From NCBI RefSeq assembly GCF_003311645.1, contig NZ_QEST01000131.1:42059-106058 (forward strand): a DNA stretch of 64,000 nt, given 5' to 3'. Below the pieces are notes generated by a model, which was not told where the DNA came from, did not search any database, and saw nothing but the letters and a program-made list of their open reading frames with translations. This DNA comes from Streptomyces sp. PT12 (GTDB lineage: Bacteria; Actinomycetota; Actinomycetes; Streptomycetales; Streptomycetaceae). Position numbers and translations under genes: made by a program. This document shows, one piece after another, positions 8,427-16,486 of the stretch; the stretch's first letter is position 1, and the number at the start of each line of letters is the position of its first letter.

Positions 8427-9305
8427 GTGCCGACCTCTCACGCCGTGCGCGACCGCCGTGACCGGTGCCCCGGCGCGCTGCGTCCCTGGCCCGCCGACGA
8501 CGGGCTGCTCGTCCGCCTGCGGCTGGTCGGCGGCAGGCTTCCCGCCCGCGGCCTGCGGGCGCTGCTGGCGCTCTGCGAACGCTGGGGCGACGGGCGGATC
8601 CACCTCACCTCGCGCGCCAACGTCCAGGTGCGCGGGCTGCCTTCGCACGGCTCGGGCGGCCCGGGCGGCGGCGGGCTCGCCCCCGAGGTGCTTGCGGCGT
8701 TCGAGGCGACCGGGCTGCTGCCGTCGCGGTCGCACGAGCTGGTGCGCAACATCATGGTCTCGCCGGGGACCGGAATCGCCGGTGGGCGGGCGGACCTGCG
8801 CGGCGTGGCGGCCGCGCTCGACGCCGCGCTGCTCGCCCGCGCCAGGACCGCCCAGCTGCCTGGCCGCTTCCTCTTCGCGCTCGACGACGGCCGCGGCGAT
8901 CTCGTCGACAGGCCCTGCGACCTGGGGCTCGTGGCGTTGAACGGCACGACGGCGCAGCTGAGGATCGGCGAAGGGCTCGGCCCCGTGACGCCCCTGGGCG
9001 ACGCCGTGGGCGCGCTCACCGGCCTCGCCCTCGCCTTCCTGCGCGCCAGGGGCGAGGGACCGGCCGCGCCGTGGCACGTGCGCGAGCTGGCCGTTCCCCT
9101 GGCCGCGCCGGTGCCGCCGGACCCGGGGCTGCCGCCCGCGACCGCGCCCCTGCCCTACGGCGACGTCCCCGCAGGGCGGCACGTCGAGATCCCCGGCGGC
9201 ACGCTGACCCGCGCCCTGGCCGACGAACTGCTCGCCACCGGCCTCGACCTCGTCGTCACGCCCTGGCACGGCGTCCTGATACCCGCCGCCGAGGTCCCGC
9301 GATGA
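8427..9305 (+). CDS. cobG: CobG-like precorrin-3B synthase, C-terminally short
   Basis: 292 residues of the nitrite/sulfite-reductase-like CobG family, which oxidises precorrin-3A to precorrin-3B. Visible are CPGALRPW, the substrate-binding stretch RIHLTSRANVQVRG, RNIMVSPGTG, GRFLFALDDGRGD and VTPWHGVLIP. The protein ends right after VTPWHGVLIPAAEVPR. As I recall family members (about 360-460 residues), they continue with an ACTG-x-PGCAKS segment and a second Cys pair that bind the 4Fe-4S cluster, and no such cysteines are present here. AAGGA sits 8 nt before GTG 8427, so 8427 is preferred to GTG 8421. The stop overlaps the cobH ATG (ATGA). Confidence 0.75.
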   Translation: MPTSHAVRDRRDRCPGALRPWPADDGLLVRLRLVGGRLPARGLRALLALCERWGDGRIHLTSRANVQVRGLPSHGSGGPGGGGLAPEVLAAFEATGLLPSRSHELVRNIMVSPGTGIAGGRADLRGVAAALDAALLARARTAQLPGRFLFALDDGRGDLVDRPCDLGLVALNGTTAQLRIGEGLGPVTPLGDAVGALTGLALAFLRARGEGPAAPWHVRELAVPLAAPVPPDPGLPPATAPLPYGDVPAGRHVEIPGGTLTRALADELLATGLDLVVTPWHGVLIPAAEVPR

Positions 9306-9967
9306 GCGTGCTCGGCCGCCCGCGGCGCCGCTACGACTACGTCGACAACGGCCGGGAGATCTACGCCGACTCCTTCGCGACCATCCGGCGCGAGGCCACG
9401 TTCGACGGGATTCCCGCCGACGCCGAGAGGCTCGCCGTCCGCATGATCCACGGCAGCGGCCAGGTCGACCTAGTGGACGACCTCGTCGTCCACCCCCGGC
9501 TCGTCGCGGCCGCGCGCACGGCGCTCGAAGCGGGGGCGCCGATCCTGTGCGACGCCACGATGGTCGCCGCGGGCGTCACCGCCGACCGGCTGCCCGCCCG
9601 CAACGACGTGGTCTGCGCGCTGAACGACCCGCGGGCCCGCACGCTCGCCCGCGCCTGGTCGACCACGCGGAGCGCGGCGGCGGTGTCGCTGTGGGAGCCC
9701 CGGCTCCAGGGCGCCGTCGTGGCGATAGGCAACGCCCCCACCGCGCTCTTCCACCTGCTGGAGATGCTGATCGACGGCGCGCCGAGACCGGCGGCGATCA
9801 TCGGCTGCCCCGTCGGCTTCGTCGGCGCGGCCGAGTCCAAGGAGGCCCTGGCGGCCCTCGCCGCCGACCACGGCATCGACATCCCCCATGTGACCGTGCG
9901 CGGCCGCAGGGGCGGCTCGGCCATGACCTCTTCAGCCCTCAACGCCCTGGCCCGGGAGGCGGAGTGA
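9302..9967 (+). CDS. cobH: Precorrin-8X methylmutase
   Basis: A 221-residue CobH that moves the C-11 methyl group to C-12, giving hydrogenobyrinic acid. Key features are RMIHGSGQVDLVDD, with the catalytic His about residue 50, CDATMVAAGV, and AIIGCPVGFVGAAESKEAL near the C-terminus. Length is normal. The ATG overlaps the cobG stop by ATGA, and its own stop overlaps the next GTG by GTGA. It is therefore made by coupled translation within the cobG-H-IJ-M unit behind riboswitch 1. Confidence 0.95.
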   Translation: MSVLGRPRRRYDYVDNGREIYADSFATIRREATFDGIPADAERLAVRMIHGSGQVDLVDDLVVHPRLVAAARTALEAGAPILCDATMVAAGVTADRLPARNDVVCALNDPRARTLARAWSTTRSAAAVSLWEPRLQGAVVAIGNAPTALFHLLEMLIDGAPRPAAIIGCPVGFVGAAESKEALAALAADHGIDIPHVTVRGRRGGSAMTSSALNALAREAE

Positions 9968-11493
9968 ACGACGCGAGAACGGGCCGCTTCTACGGCGTCG
10001 GCGTCGGCCCCGGCGACCCCGGGCTGATCACGCTCAAGGCCGCGCGCCTCATCGCCGCGGCCGATGTCGTCGCCTACCACTCCGGCACAGGCAAGCGGTC
10101 CAACGCCCGCCGCATCGCCGGCGACCTGATCCCCGCGACGGCCGTCGAGGAGGAGCTGGTCTACCCCGTGACCGTCGGCACCACCGACCACCCGCTCGGC
10201 TACGAAGGGGCCCTGGCCGACTTCTACGAGGACTCCGCCGCGCGGCTCGCGGCGCACCTCGACGCGGGCAGGAACGTTGTTCTGCTGGCGGAGGGCGACC
10301 CGCTGTTCTACGGCTCCTACATGTACATGCACGACCGGCTCGCCGAGCGCTACGCCGCCGAGATCGTGCCGGGCGTCCCGGCCTTCGCGGCGGCGAGCGT
10401 GACCGCGGGATCCCCCCTGGTGCGGCAGACGGACGTGCTCACCGTGCTGCCGGGTACGCTGCCCGAGGCGGAGCTCGCCCGCCGCCTCGCGGACACCGAC
10501 GGCGCCGTCATCATGAAGCTGGGCCGCACCTTCCCCGCCGTTCGCCGCGCCCTGGCCACCGCGGGGCGGCTCGACCACGCGCTCTACGTCGAACGGGCCT
10601 CGATGCCGGGCGAACGCCTGCTGCCGGTCAGCGAGGTCGACCCGGAGACCGTTCCCTACTTCTCCCTCATCGTCGTCACGGGCGACAGCCGCAACGGCCC
10701 CCGCTCCCGCACCAGGGCCGCCGAGCCGCCCGCGCGGGCCGACGCCGAGCCGTCCGCGCCCGCCGAACTGCTCGTGGTCGGCCTCGGCCCGGGCCCCGAC
10801 GACTGGCTCACCCCCGAGGCGGCCGCGGCGCTCGCCACGGTCGGCCACGTGGTCGGCTACCGCGCCTATGTCGACCGCGTGCCGCGGCGCGCGGGACTCG
10901 CGCGGCACGCCTCGGGGAACACCGTCGAGGCCGACCGCGCCAGGCTCGCCCTCGACCTGGCGCGGAGCGGGGAGCGCGTCGCCGTCGTCTCCGGCGGCGA
11001 CGCCGGGGTCTTCGGGATGGCCGCGGCCGTCTTCGAGGTGGCCGAAGACCCCGCCTACGCCGACGTGCCCATCCGCGTCCTGCCCGGCGTCAGCGCCGTG
11101 CAGGCGGTCGCGGCGCGGGCCGGGGCGCCGATCGGCGCCGACTTCGCCGTCATCTCCCTGTCCGACCGGCTCAAGCCATGGGAGGTCGTCGAACGGCGCC
11201 TGCGCGCCGTCGCCGAGGCCGACCTGGTCCTCGCCGTCTACAACCCCGCGTCCCGCTCGCGCGCCACCCAGATCGCCGTGGCGCGGCGCGTTCTGCTCGA
11301 ACACCGCAAGCCCGAGACGGTGGTCGTCGTCGGCCGTGACATCGGCCGGGCCGACGAGGCCGTCACCGTCACGACGCTGGGCGCGCTCGACCCCGCCGCC
11401 ATCGACATGAGGTGCCTGGTCATCGTCGGCGCCTCCACCACCCGCGTCACCGCCTCAGGGCGGGTCCTGACGCCGAGGTGGGTCGCGTCGTGA
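9964..11493 (+). CDS. cobIJ: Fused precorrin-2 C20-methyltransferase / precorrin-3B C17-methyltransferase
   Basis: A 509-residue fusion of two SAM-dependent uroporphyrin-III methyltransferase-like domains. Residues 1-240 are CobI: GVGVGPGDPGLITLKA, AEGDPLFYGSYMYM and EIVPGVPAFAAA. After an Ala/Pro/Glu-rich linker (about 241-263), residues 264-509 are CobJ: VVGLGPGPDDWLTPEA, VVSGGDAGVFGMA and LPGVSAVQA. The same fusion is known in mycobacteria (CobI/CobJ). It adds the C-20 and C-17 methyl groups, the latter with ring contraction. The GTG start overlaps the cobH stop and the TGA overlaps the cobM GTG. Confidence 0.95.
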   Translation: MNDARTGRFYGVGVGPGDPGLITLKAARLIAAADVVAYHSGTGKRSNARRIAGDLIPATAVEEELVYPVTVGTTDHPLGYEGALADFYEDSAARLAAHLDAGRNVVLLAEGDPLFYGSYMYMHDRLAERYAAEIVPGVPAFAAASVTAGSPLVRQTDVLTVLPGTLPEAELARRLADTDGAVIMKLGRTFPAVRRALATAGRLDHALYVERASMPGERLLPVSEVDPETVPYFSLIVVTGDSRNGPRSRTRAAEPPARADAEPSAPAELLVVGLGPGPDDWLTPEAAAALATVGHVVGYRAYVDRVPRRAGLARHASGNTVEADRARLALDLARSGERVAVVSGGDAGVFGMAAAVFEVAEDPAYADVPIRVLPGVSAVQAVAARAGAPIGADFAVISLSDRLKPWEVVERRLRAVAEADLVLAVYNPASRSRATQIAVARRVLLEHRKPETVVVVGRDIGRADEAVTVTTLGALDPAAIDMRCLVIVGASTTRVTASGRVLTPRWVAS

Positions 11494-12278
11494 CCGTCCA
11501 CTTCGTCGGCGCGGGGCCGGGCGCGGCCGATCTGCTCACGGTCCGCGCCGCCCGCCTCATCGCCGAGGCCGACCTGGTCCTCTACCCGGGCACCTACCTG
11601 GACCCCGAGGCGCTCGCCCCCTGCGCCGAGGGGGCCGAGCTGGTCGACACCCAGGGCCTCGACCTCGACCGGATCGTGGACCTCCTGGTCCGCGGGGCCG
11701 CCGCGGGCAGGCGGGTCGTCCGCCTGGTGTCGGGCGACCCCTCCCTCTACTCCGCCCTCGCCGAGCAGACCCGCAGGCTCTCCCTCGCGGGGGTGGCCTG
11801 GGACGTGACGCCCGGCGTCCCGGCGTACGCCGCCGCGGCGGCGCGCGTCGGCAGGGAGCTGACCGTTCCGCTCGTCGCCCAGTCGGTGGTCCTCACCCGC
11901 ACGCGGGCGCGTTCGACGCCGATGCCCCGGAGCGAGGCGCTTGGCCGGTTCGCCGCGACCAGGGCGTCCCTCGTGCTGCACCTGGCGATCCGCCGCGTCC
12001 GCGCGCTGATGGACGAGATCGAGCCCGAGTACGGCGGCGACTGCCCCGTGGTGGTGGTCCACCGGGCAAGCCAGCCGGGGGAGTTGGTGCTGTGGGGCAC
12101 CGTCGCCACCATCGCGGGCGCCGTCGAGCGGGCCGGGCTGCGCCAGGCCGCCGTCGTCCTCGTCGGGTGGGCGCTGGCCGACGGCGGCGGTGAGTCGCAC
12201 CTCTACGACCGGGCGAGGGACCGCACCGGTGGCACCGACGGCCCAGGCGGCCCCGACGACGTCACGAACGGCGCGTGA
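11490..12278 (+). CDS. cobM: Precorrin-4 C11-methyltransferase
   Basis: A 262-residue SAM-dependent methyltransferase forming precorrin-5. Motifs: VHFVGAGPGAADLLTVRAA at the start, LVSGDPSLYSALAEQ, VTPGVPAYAAAAA, and VVVVHRASQPGELVLWGT in the C-terminal half. GTG 11490 overlaps the CobIJ stop (GTGA). The C-terminal tail is a Gly/Asp-rich extension that overlaps the 3' end of the convergent cobL by 17 bp. It is the last gene of the rightward unit under riboswitch 1. Confidence 0.95.
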   Translation: MTVHFVGAGPGAADLLTVRAARLIAEADLVLYPGTYLDPEALAPCAEGAELVDTQGLDLDRIVDLLVRGAAAGRRVVRLVSGDPSLYSALAEQTRRLSLAGVAWDVTPGVPAYAAAAARVGRELTVPLVAQSVVLTRTRARSTPMPRSEALGRFAATRASLVLHLAIRRVRALMDEIEPEYGGDCPVVVVHRASQPGELVLWGTVATIAGAVERAGLRQAAVVLVGWALADGGGESHLYDRARDRTGGTDGPGGPDDVTNGA

Positions 12279-13509
12279 AGAACCACTGGGTGACGGTCCG
12301 CGCCGGCGTCCAGCCCGTGAACGTGCCGAGCGGCGCGGCGCTCTCCACGGCCAGCCTGGACAGCTCGCCGCCGTGGAGCCGGTAGGCGTCGGCCAGCACC
12401 CGCTCCGTCTCGAGCGTCACCCCGTGCACCACAAGCCGCCCTCCGGGGCGCAGCGCGCCGAGGCACGCGTCGATGACCCCAGGCCCGCTCGCCCCGCCGC
12501 CCACGAAGACCGCGTCGGGCGCGGGAAGGCCCGCGAGCGCCTTGGGCGCCGTGCCCTCCACCACGGTGAGCGAGGGAACGCCGAGGCGCCGCGCGTTGCG
12601 CCGGATGCGCGCCGCCCGCTCCCGGCGGCTCTCGATCGCGCTGGCCCGGCACAGGGGGTGGGTGCGCAGCCATTCGATGCCGACCGACCCCGCCCCCGCG
12701 CCCACGTCCCACAGGCGCGCCCCCGGAGCCGGGGCGAGCCGCGCGAGCGCCGCCGCGCGCAGGTCGCGCCGGGTGAGCTGGCCGTCGTGCTCGTACGCCT
12801 CGTCCGGCAGCCCGGGGGCCCAACTGACGCCGGGACCGCGCAGGTCGAGCGCGAGCACGTGCAACGCCGGCACGCCGGGGGCCCGTTCGCGCAGCCAGCC
12901 GTTGGCCGTCGTCTCCGCGCGTGACTCCGTGTCCGCGCCGAGGTCGCCGAGCACCGTCATCCCGCTCTCGCCGTACCCGGCGTCGGCCAGGAGGCGCGCC
13001 ACCACTCCGGGGGCGGCCCGGTCGGGGGAGAGGACCAGGACGCGGTGGCCAGGGGCGAGCGCGCGCAGCAGCAGGTGCGGGTCGCGCCCCACGAGCGTGA
13101 CGACCTCGCTGCTCTCGGCCGACCAGCCCATCCTGGCCCGCGCCAGCGCCACGGAGGAGACCGCGGGCTCGATCCGCACCGCTTCGGCGCCCAGCACCTC
13201 CACCAGGGTCGTGCCGATGCCCGAGAGCATCGGGTCGCCCGAGGCGAGGGCGGCCACCGGCGCGCCGCCCGACGAGCCCAGCAGGGCGGGCAGTCCCTCC
13301 CGCAGCGGCGATGGCCACGTCTCGCGCCGCTGCCCCGGCACGGGCGGCACAAGGCCCAGGTGCCTGGCGCCGCCCAGGAGGACGCCCGCGCCGCGCACCA
13401 ACGACCGCAGCCGCTCGGGCAAACCCTCCCAGCCGTCCGCGCCGATGCCGATCACCGTGATCCGCGGCCCGCCCCCCGGGCCATCGGGCACTCCCCTGGC
13501 GTCCTCCAT
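12262..13509 (-). CDS. cobL: Precorrin-6Y C5,15-methyltransferase (decarboxylating)
   Basis: A 415-residue bifunctional enzyme. The N-terminal half (about 1-205) is the C-5 methyltransferase: ITVIGIGADGWEGLPE, LLGGARHL, ASGDPMLSGIG. The C-terminal half (about 220-415) is the C-15 methylating and decarboxylating domain with LWDVGAGAGSVGIEW as SAM site and DAVFVGGGAS. It faces cobM, overlapping it by 17 bp, and is divergent from the chlID unit. Its upstream gap holds a riboswitch only on the other strand, so cobL appears to lack one of its own and must share or use a separate promoter. Confidence 0.93.
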   Translation of the reverse strand: MEDARGVPDGPGGGPRITVIGIGADGWEGLPERLRSLVRGAGVLLGGARHLGLVPPVPGQRRETWPSPLREGLPALLGSSGGAPVAALASGDPMLSGIGTTLVEVLGAEAVRIEPAVSSVALARARMGWSAESSEVVTLVGRDPHLLLRALAPGHRVLVLSPDRAAPGVVARLLADAGYGESGMTVLGDLGADTESRAETTANGWLRERAPGVPALHVLALDLRGPGVSWAPGLPDEAYEHDGQLTRRDLRAAALARLAPAPGARLWDVGAGAGSVGIEWLRTHPLCRASAIESRRERAARIRRNARRLGVPSLTVVEGTAPKALAGLPAPDAVFVGGGASGPGVIDACLGALRPGGRLVVHGVTLETERVLADAYRLHGGELSRLAVESAAPLGTFTGWTPARTVTQWFFTRRS

Positions 13510-13580
13510 GGGACGAGACGCTATCGTGAACGCCGAAGGCACAAGGTGCCCCAACGGCCCAGCCATCGGAAACGGCGGGG

Positions 13581-13692
13581 AAGGCCGGCGGGGAGAATCT
13601 GGGAAGCCGGTGAGACTCCGGCACAGGCCCGCTGCGGTGAACCGAGCCCGCTCGCAAGGAGCAGGGACCCGGCAAGTCCGAAGACCGGCCTT
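13581..13692 (+). ncRNA. Cobalamin riboswitch 2 (before chlID)
   Basis: The closing helix pairs AAGGCCGG (13581-13588) with CCGGCCTT (13685-13692). The core is GGGAAGCCGGTGAGACTCC-GGCAC (13611-13624), followed by CCCGCTGCGGTGA and the distal GCAAGTCCGAAGACC. It is shorter than the other two copies, with a reduced peripheral arm. It ends 42 nt before chlID and should control the chlID-cobO-cobB/C-cobD unit. Confidence 0.9.
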
Positions 13693-13734
13693 GCGCCCCG
13701 CACTTGACGATGGCGAAGCGAGCGGGAGCCTCAC

Positions 13735-15828
13735 ATGCCAGCGCACTACCCCTTTTCCGCGGTCCTCGGCTGTGACCCCGAACACCCCGACGGGCTCGGC
13801 GACATGGGCCTCGCGCTCATCCTCACCACCGTCTCCCCCGAGATAGGCGGCGTCCTGGTCAGGGGCGAGAAGGGCACCGCCAAGTCGACCGCGGTGCGCG
13901 CCCTCGCGGCCGTGTTGCCGCCCATCGACGTCGTGGCCGGAGACCGCTTCTCCACCGACCCGCACGACCAGGGAAGCGCCTCACCCGACGGCCCCTTCCC
14001 CGCGGACGCCCCCGTCGAGACCCGGCCCGTCCGGCTCGTCGAGCTGCCCATCGGCGCCACCGAGGACCGCGTTCTCGGCTCGCTGCACCTCGAACGCGCG
14101 CTGACGCACGGCAAGGTCGAGTACGACCCCGGGCTGCTCGCCCGAGCCCACCGGGGCGTCCTCTACGTCGACGAGGTCAACCTACTCCACGACCACCTCG
14201 TCGACCTGCTGCTCGACGCCGCCGCCATGGGCCGCGCCACCGTCGAACGGGACGGCGTCTCCGTCGAGTACGCCGCCCGGTTCGTGCTCATCGGCACGAT
14301 GAACCCCGAAGAGGGCGAGCTGCGGCCGCAGTTGCTCGACAGGTTCGGGCTGACCGCCGAGATCGCGGCCCCGCGCGATCCGCGGCGGCGCGCCGAGGTG
14401 GTGCGGCGGCGCATCGCCTACGACGCCGATCCCGGCGCGTTCGCCGAGCGCTACCGAGCGGCCGACGCCGCGCTCACGGAGCGGATCGCGGCGGCGCGCC
14501 GACGGGTCGGCGAGGTCGGCCTCGGGGAGCCCGCGCTGCTCAAGATCGCCGAGGTGTGCGCCGCGTTCGAGGTCGACGGGCTGCGCGCCGACATCGTCAC
14601 CGCCCGCGCCGCCGTCGCCCACGCCGCGTGGGAGGGCCGCGACGCGGTGACCCGCGCGGACATCCGCCGCGCCGCGCTCCTGACGCTGCCGCACCGCAGG
14701 CGCCGCAAGCCGTTCGACGCCCCCGGGCTCGACGAGGACCTGCTCGACCGGCTGCTCGGCGATGCCGAGCCGCCCCCGCCACCGACCGAAGGCCCTGAAG
14801 CCCCCGACGACCCCGGGCCCCAGGGCGCCCCCGAAGGCCCTGGGACGCCCGCGCCCGAGGAGGCGCCACCGCCGCACGGCGAAGCGCCCGCGCCGGAGCG
14901 CGGCACCGCCCCCGGCGATGACGCGCCCCGCGCCCCCGCGGCCCCCACCGACGCGGACGCCGACGCGGACGCCGACGTCGACCCCAGGGCCGTGCCCGCC
15001 GCGACGCCCTACCGGCCCAGGCTGCTGACCGTCCGCGGCCTCGGCGACGGCGCCGCCGGGCGCCGCAGCCGGGCGCTCGCTGGCGTCGGCACCCGGATCG
15101 GCGCACGCCCCGCCGACGGGGCGCCGGGCTCCCTCCACCTCGTCGAGACGCTGCGCGCCGCGGCCGCCGCACGGCCCGCGCGCGGACCGGCCGGGGGCCG
15201 GGTACCGCTGCGCGCCGAGGACCTGCGCCACGCCGTCCGCGAGGGCCGCGAGGCCAACCTCGTGATGTTCTGCGTCGACGCGTCCGGCTCCATGGCCGCG
15301 CGCCGACGCATGACCCAGGTCAAGACCGCGGTCCTCTCGCTCCTGCTCGACGCCTACCGGCGCAGGGACAAGGTCGGACTCGTCACATTCCGTGGGCGGA
15401 CCGCCGAGCTGGCCCTGCCGCCGACCCGCTCGGTCGAGATCGCCGCCCTCCGCCTCGACGAGCTGCCGGCCGGCGGCAGGACCCCGCTGGCCGAGGGCCT
15501 TCTTCAGGCCGCGAGGACCCTGCGCCGCGAACGGCTCCGCGACCCGCGCCTTCGCCCCCTGCTGGTCGTCGTCACCGACGGCCGGGCCACGGGCGGCCCC
15601 GACGCGGTCGCCCGGTCGCGCCTGGCGGCGGAGCACGTCGCCGCGCTCGGCGTCACCTCCGTGGTCATCGACGGCGAGACGGGCCCGCTGCGGCTTGGCC
15701 TGGCCGCCGACCTCGCGCGCCGGCTCGGCGCCGAGCACCTGCCCGTCGCCGAGGTCAGCGCCGACGTGCTCGCCGGGAGCGTCCGCGACCGCACGGGCGG
15801 CCCGAGCGGCCTGAGGGGGGCGGCCTGA
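13735..15828 (+). CDS. Cobaltochelatase ATPase subunit, ChlI/ChlD (BchI/BchD) fusion type
   Basis: A 697-residue AAA+ plus von Willebrand factor A protein. The ATPase part (about 1-345) has Walker A GEKGTAKST and Walker B VLYVDEVNLL. A long Pro/Ala/Asp linker (about 345-430) contains an Asp-Ala repeat. The VWA domain (about 505-680) has the MIDAS motif DASGSM near residue 515, then TPLAEG and VTDGRA. Such proteins are thought to replace CobS/CobT as motor partner of CobN for cobalt insertion, and cobN lies in this window. The gene overlaps cobO by 1 nt (TGATG). Confidence 0.88.
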   Translation: MPAHYPFSAVLGCDPEHPDGLGDMGLALILTTVSPEIGGVLVRGEKGTAKSTAVRALAAVLPPIDVVAGDRFSTDPHDQGSASPDGPFPADAPVETRPVRLVELPIGATEDRVLGSLHLERALTHGKVEYDPGLLARAHRGVLYVDEVNLLHDHLVDLLLDAAAMGRATVERDGVSVEYAARFVLIGTMNPEEGELRPQLLDRFGLTAEIAAPRDPRRRAEVVRRRIAYDADPGAFAERYRAADAALTERIAAARRRVGEVGLGEPALLKIAEVCAAFEVDGLRADIVTARAAVAHAAWEGRDAVTRADIRRAALLTLPHRRRRKPFDAPGLDEDLLDRLLGDAEPPPPPTEGPEAPDDPGPQGAPEGPGTPAPEEAPPPHGEAPAPERGTAPGDDAPRAPAAPTDADADADADVDPRAVPAATPYRPRLLTVRGLGDGAAGRRSRALAGVGTRIGARPADGAPGSLHLVETLRAAAAARPARGPAGGRVPLRAEDLRHAVREGREANLVMFCVDASGSMAARRRMTQVKTAVLSLLLDAYRRRDKVGLVTFRGRTAELALPPTRSVEIAALRLDELPAGGRTPLAEGLLQAARTLRRERLRDPRLRPLLVVVTDGRATGGPDAVARSRLAAEHVAALGVTSVVIDGETGPLRLGLAADLARRLGAEHLPVAEVSADVLAGSVRDRTGGPSGLRGAA

Positions 15829-16442
15829 TGCCCCGCGGGCGGCCCACGGCCGTCCCCGACGACGGCCTGACCACCCGGCAGCGGCGCCAGCGCCCCCTTC
15901 TCGCCGTCCACACCGGCGACGGCAAGGGCAAGTCGACCGCCGCCTTCGGCCTCGCGCTCCGCGGCTGGAACCAGGGCTGGCGCATCGGGGTCTTCCAGTT
16001 CGTCAAGTCCGCGAAGTGGCGCGTCGGCGAGCAGGACGTCCTCGAACGCCTCGGCAGACTGCACGACGAGACCGGCGAGGGCGGCCCCGTCGAGTGGCAC
16101 AGGATGGGGTCGGGATGGTCCTGGGCCAGGAAGCGGGGCGACGCCGACGACCACGCCGCCGCCGCGGCCGAGGGATGGGCGGAGATCAAGCGCCGCCTGG
16201 CCGCGCGGACCCACGACCTGCTCGTGCTCGACGAGTTCACCTACCCCATGGCCTGGGGCTGGGTCGACGTCGACGATGTCGTCCGCACCCTGGCCGAGCG
16301 CCCTGGCCACCAGCATGTCGTCGTCACCGGGCGCGGGGCCGACCCGAGGCTGGTCGAGGCCGCCGACCTGGTCACCGACATGACCAAGGTCAAGCACCCC
16401 ATGGACGCGGGGCAGAAGGGGCAGCGGGGCATCGAGTGGTGA
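15828..16442 (+). CDS. cobO: Cob(I)yrinic acid a,c-diamide adenosyltransferase
   Basis: A 204-residue CobO/BtuR-type ATP:corrinoid adenosyltransferase that attaches the 5'-deoxyadenosyl ligand to Co(I). The P-loop is VHTGDGKGKSTAAFG (about residues 27-41). LLVLDEFTYPMAWGWVD is the Walker-B-like strand, and VTDMTKVKHPMDAGQKGQRGIEW the conserved C-terminus. Length is normal. It is coupled to chlID by a 1-nt overlap. A tandem 16-bp repeat starts inside its last codons. Confidence 0.95.
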   Translation: MPRGRPTAVPDDGLTTRQRRQRPLLAVHTGDGKGKSTAAFGLALRGWNQGWRIGVFQFVKSAKWRVGEQDVLERLGRLHDETGEGGPVEWHRMGSGWSWARKRGDADDHAAAAAEGWAEIKRRLAARTHDLLVLDEFTYPMAWGWVDVDDVVRTLAERPGHQHVVVTGRGADPRLVEAADLVTDMTKVKHPMDAGQKGQRGIEW

Positions 16443-16486
16443 GGCGGTCGAGTGGTGAGGCGGTCGAGCGGTGAGTCGACTGAGCG
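16432..16486 (+). repeat. 16-bp tandem repeat across the cobO stop and cobB start
   Basis: TCGAGTGGTGAGGCGG occurs exactly at 16432-16447 and 16448-16463, with diverged third (16464-16479) and partial fourth copies. Each copy carries GGTGAG, which can serve both as a weak Shine-Dalgarno and as a GTG start. The repeat contains the cobO stop and the proposed GTG of the next gene, so copy-number change would alter the spacing of translational coupling. Confidence 0.75.

Noticed and set aside
9361-11304. 647-codon leftward open frame opposite cobH/cobIJ
   Set aside because: Arg/Gly/Asp-rich composition and poor third-position bias mark it as a high-GC shadow of the real genes.
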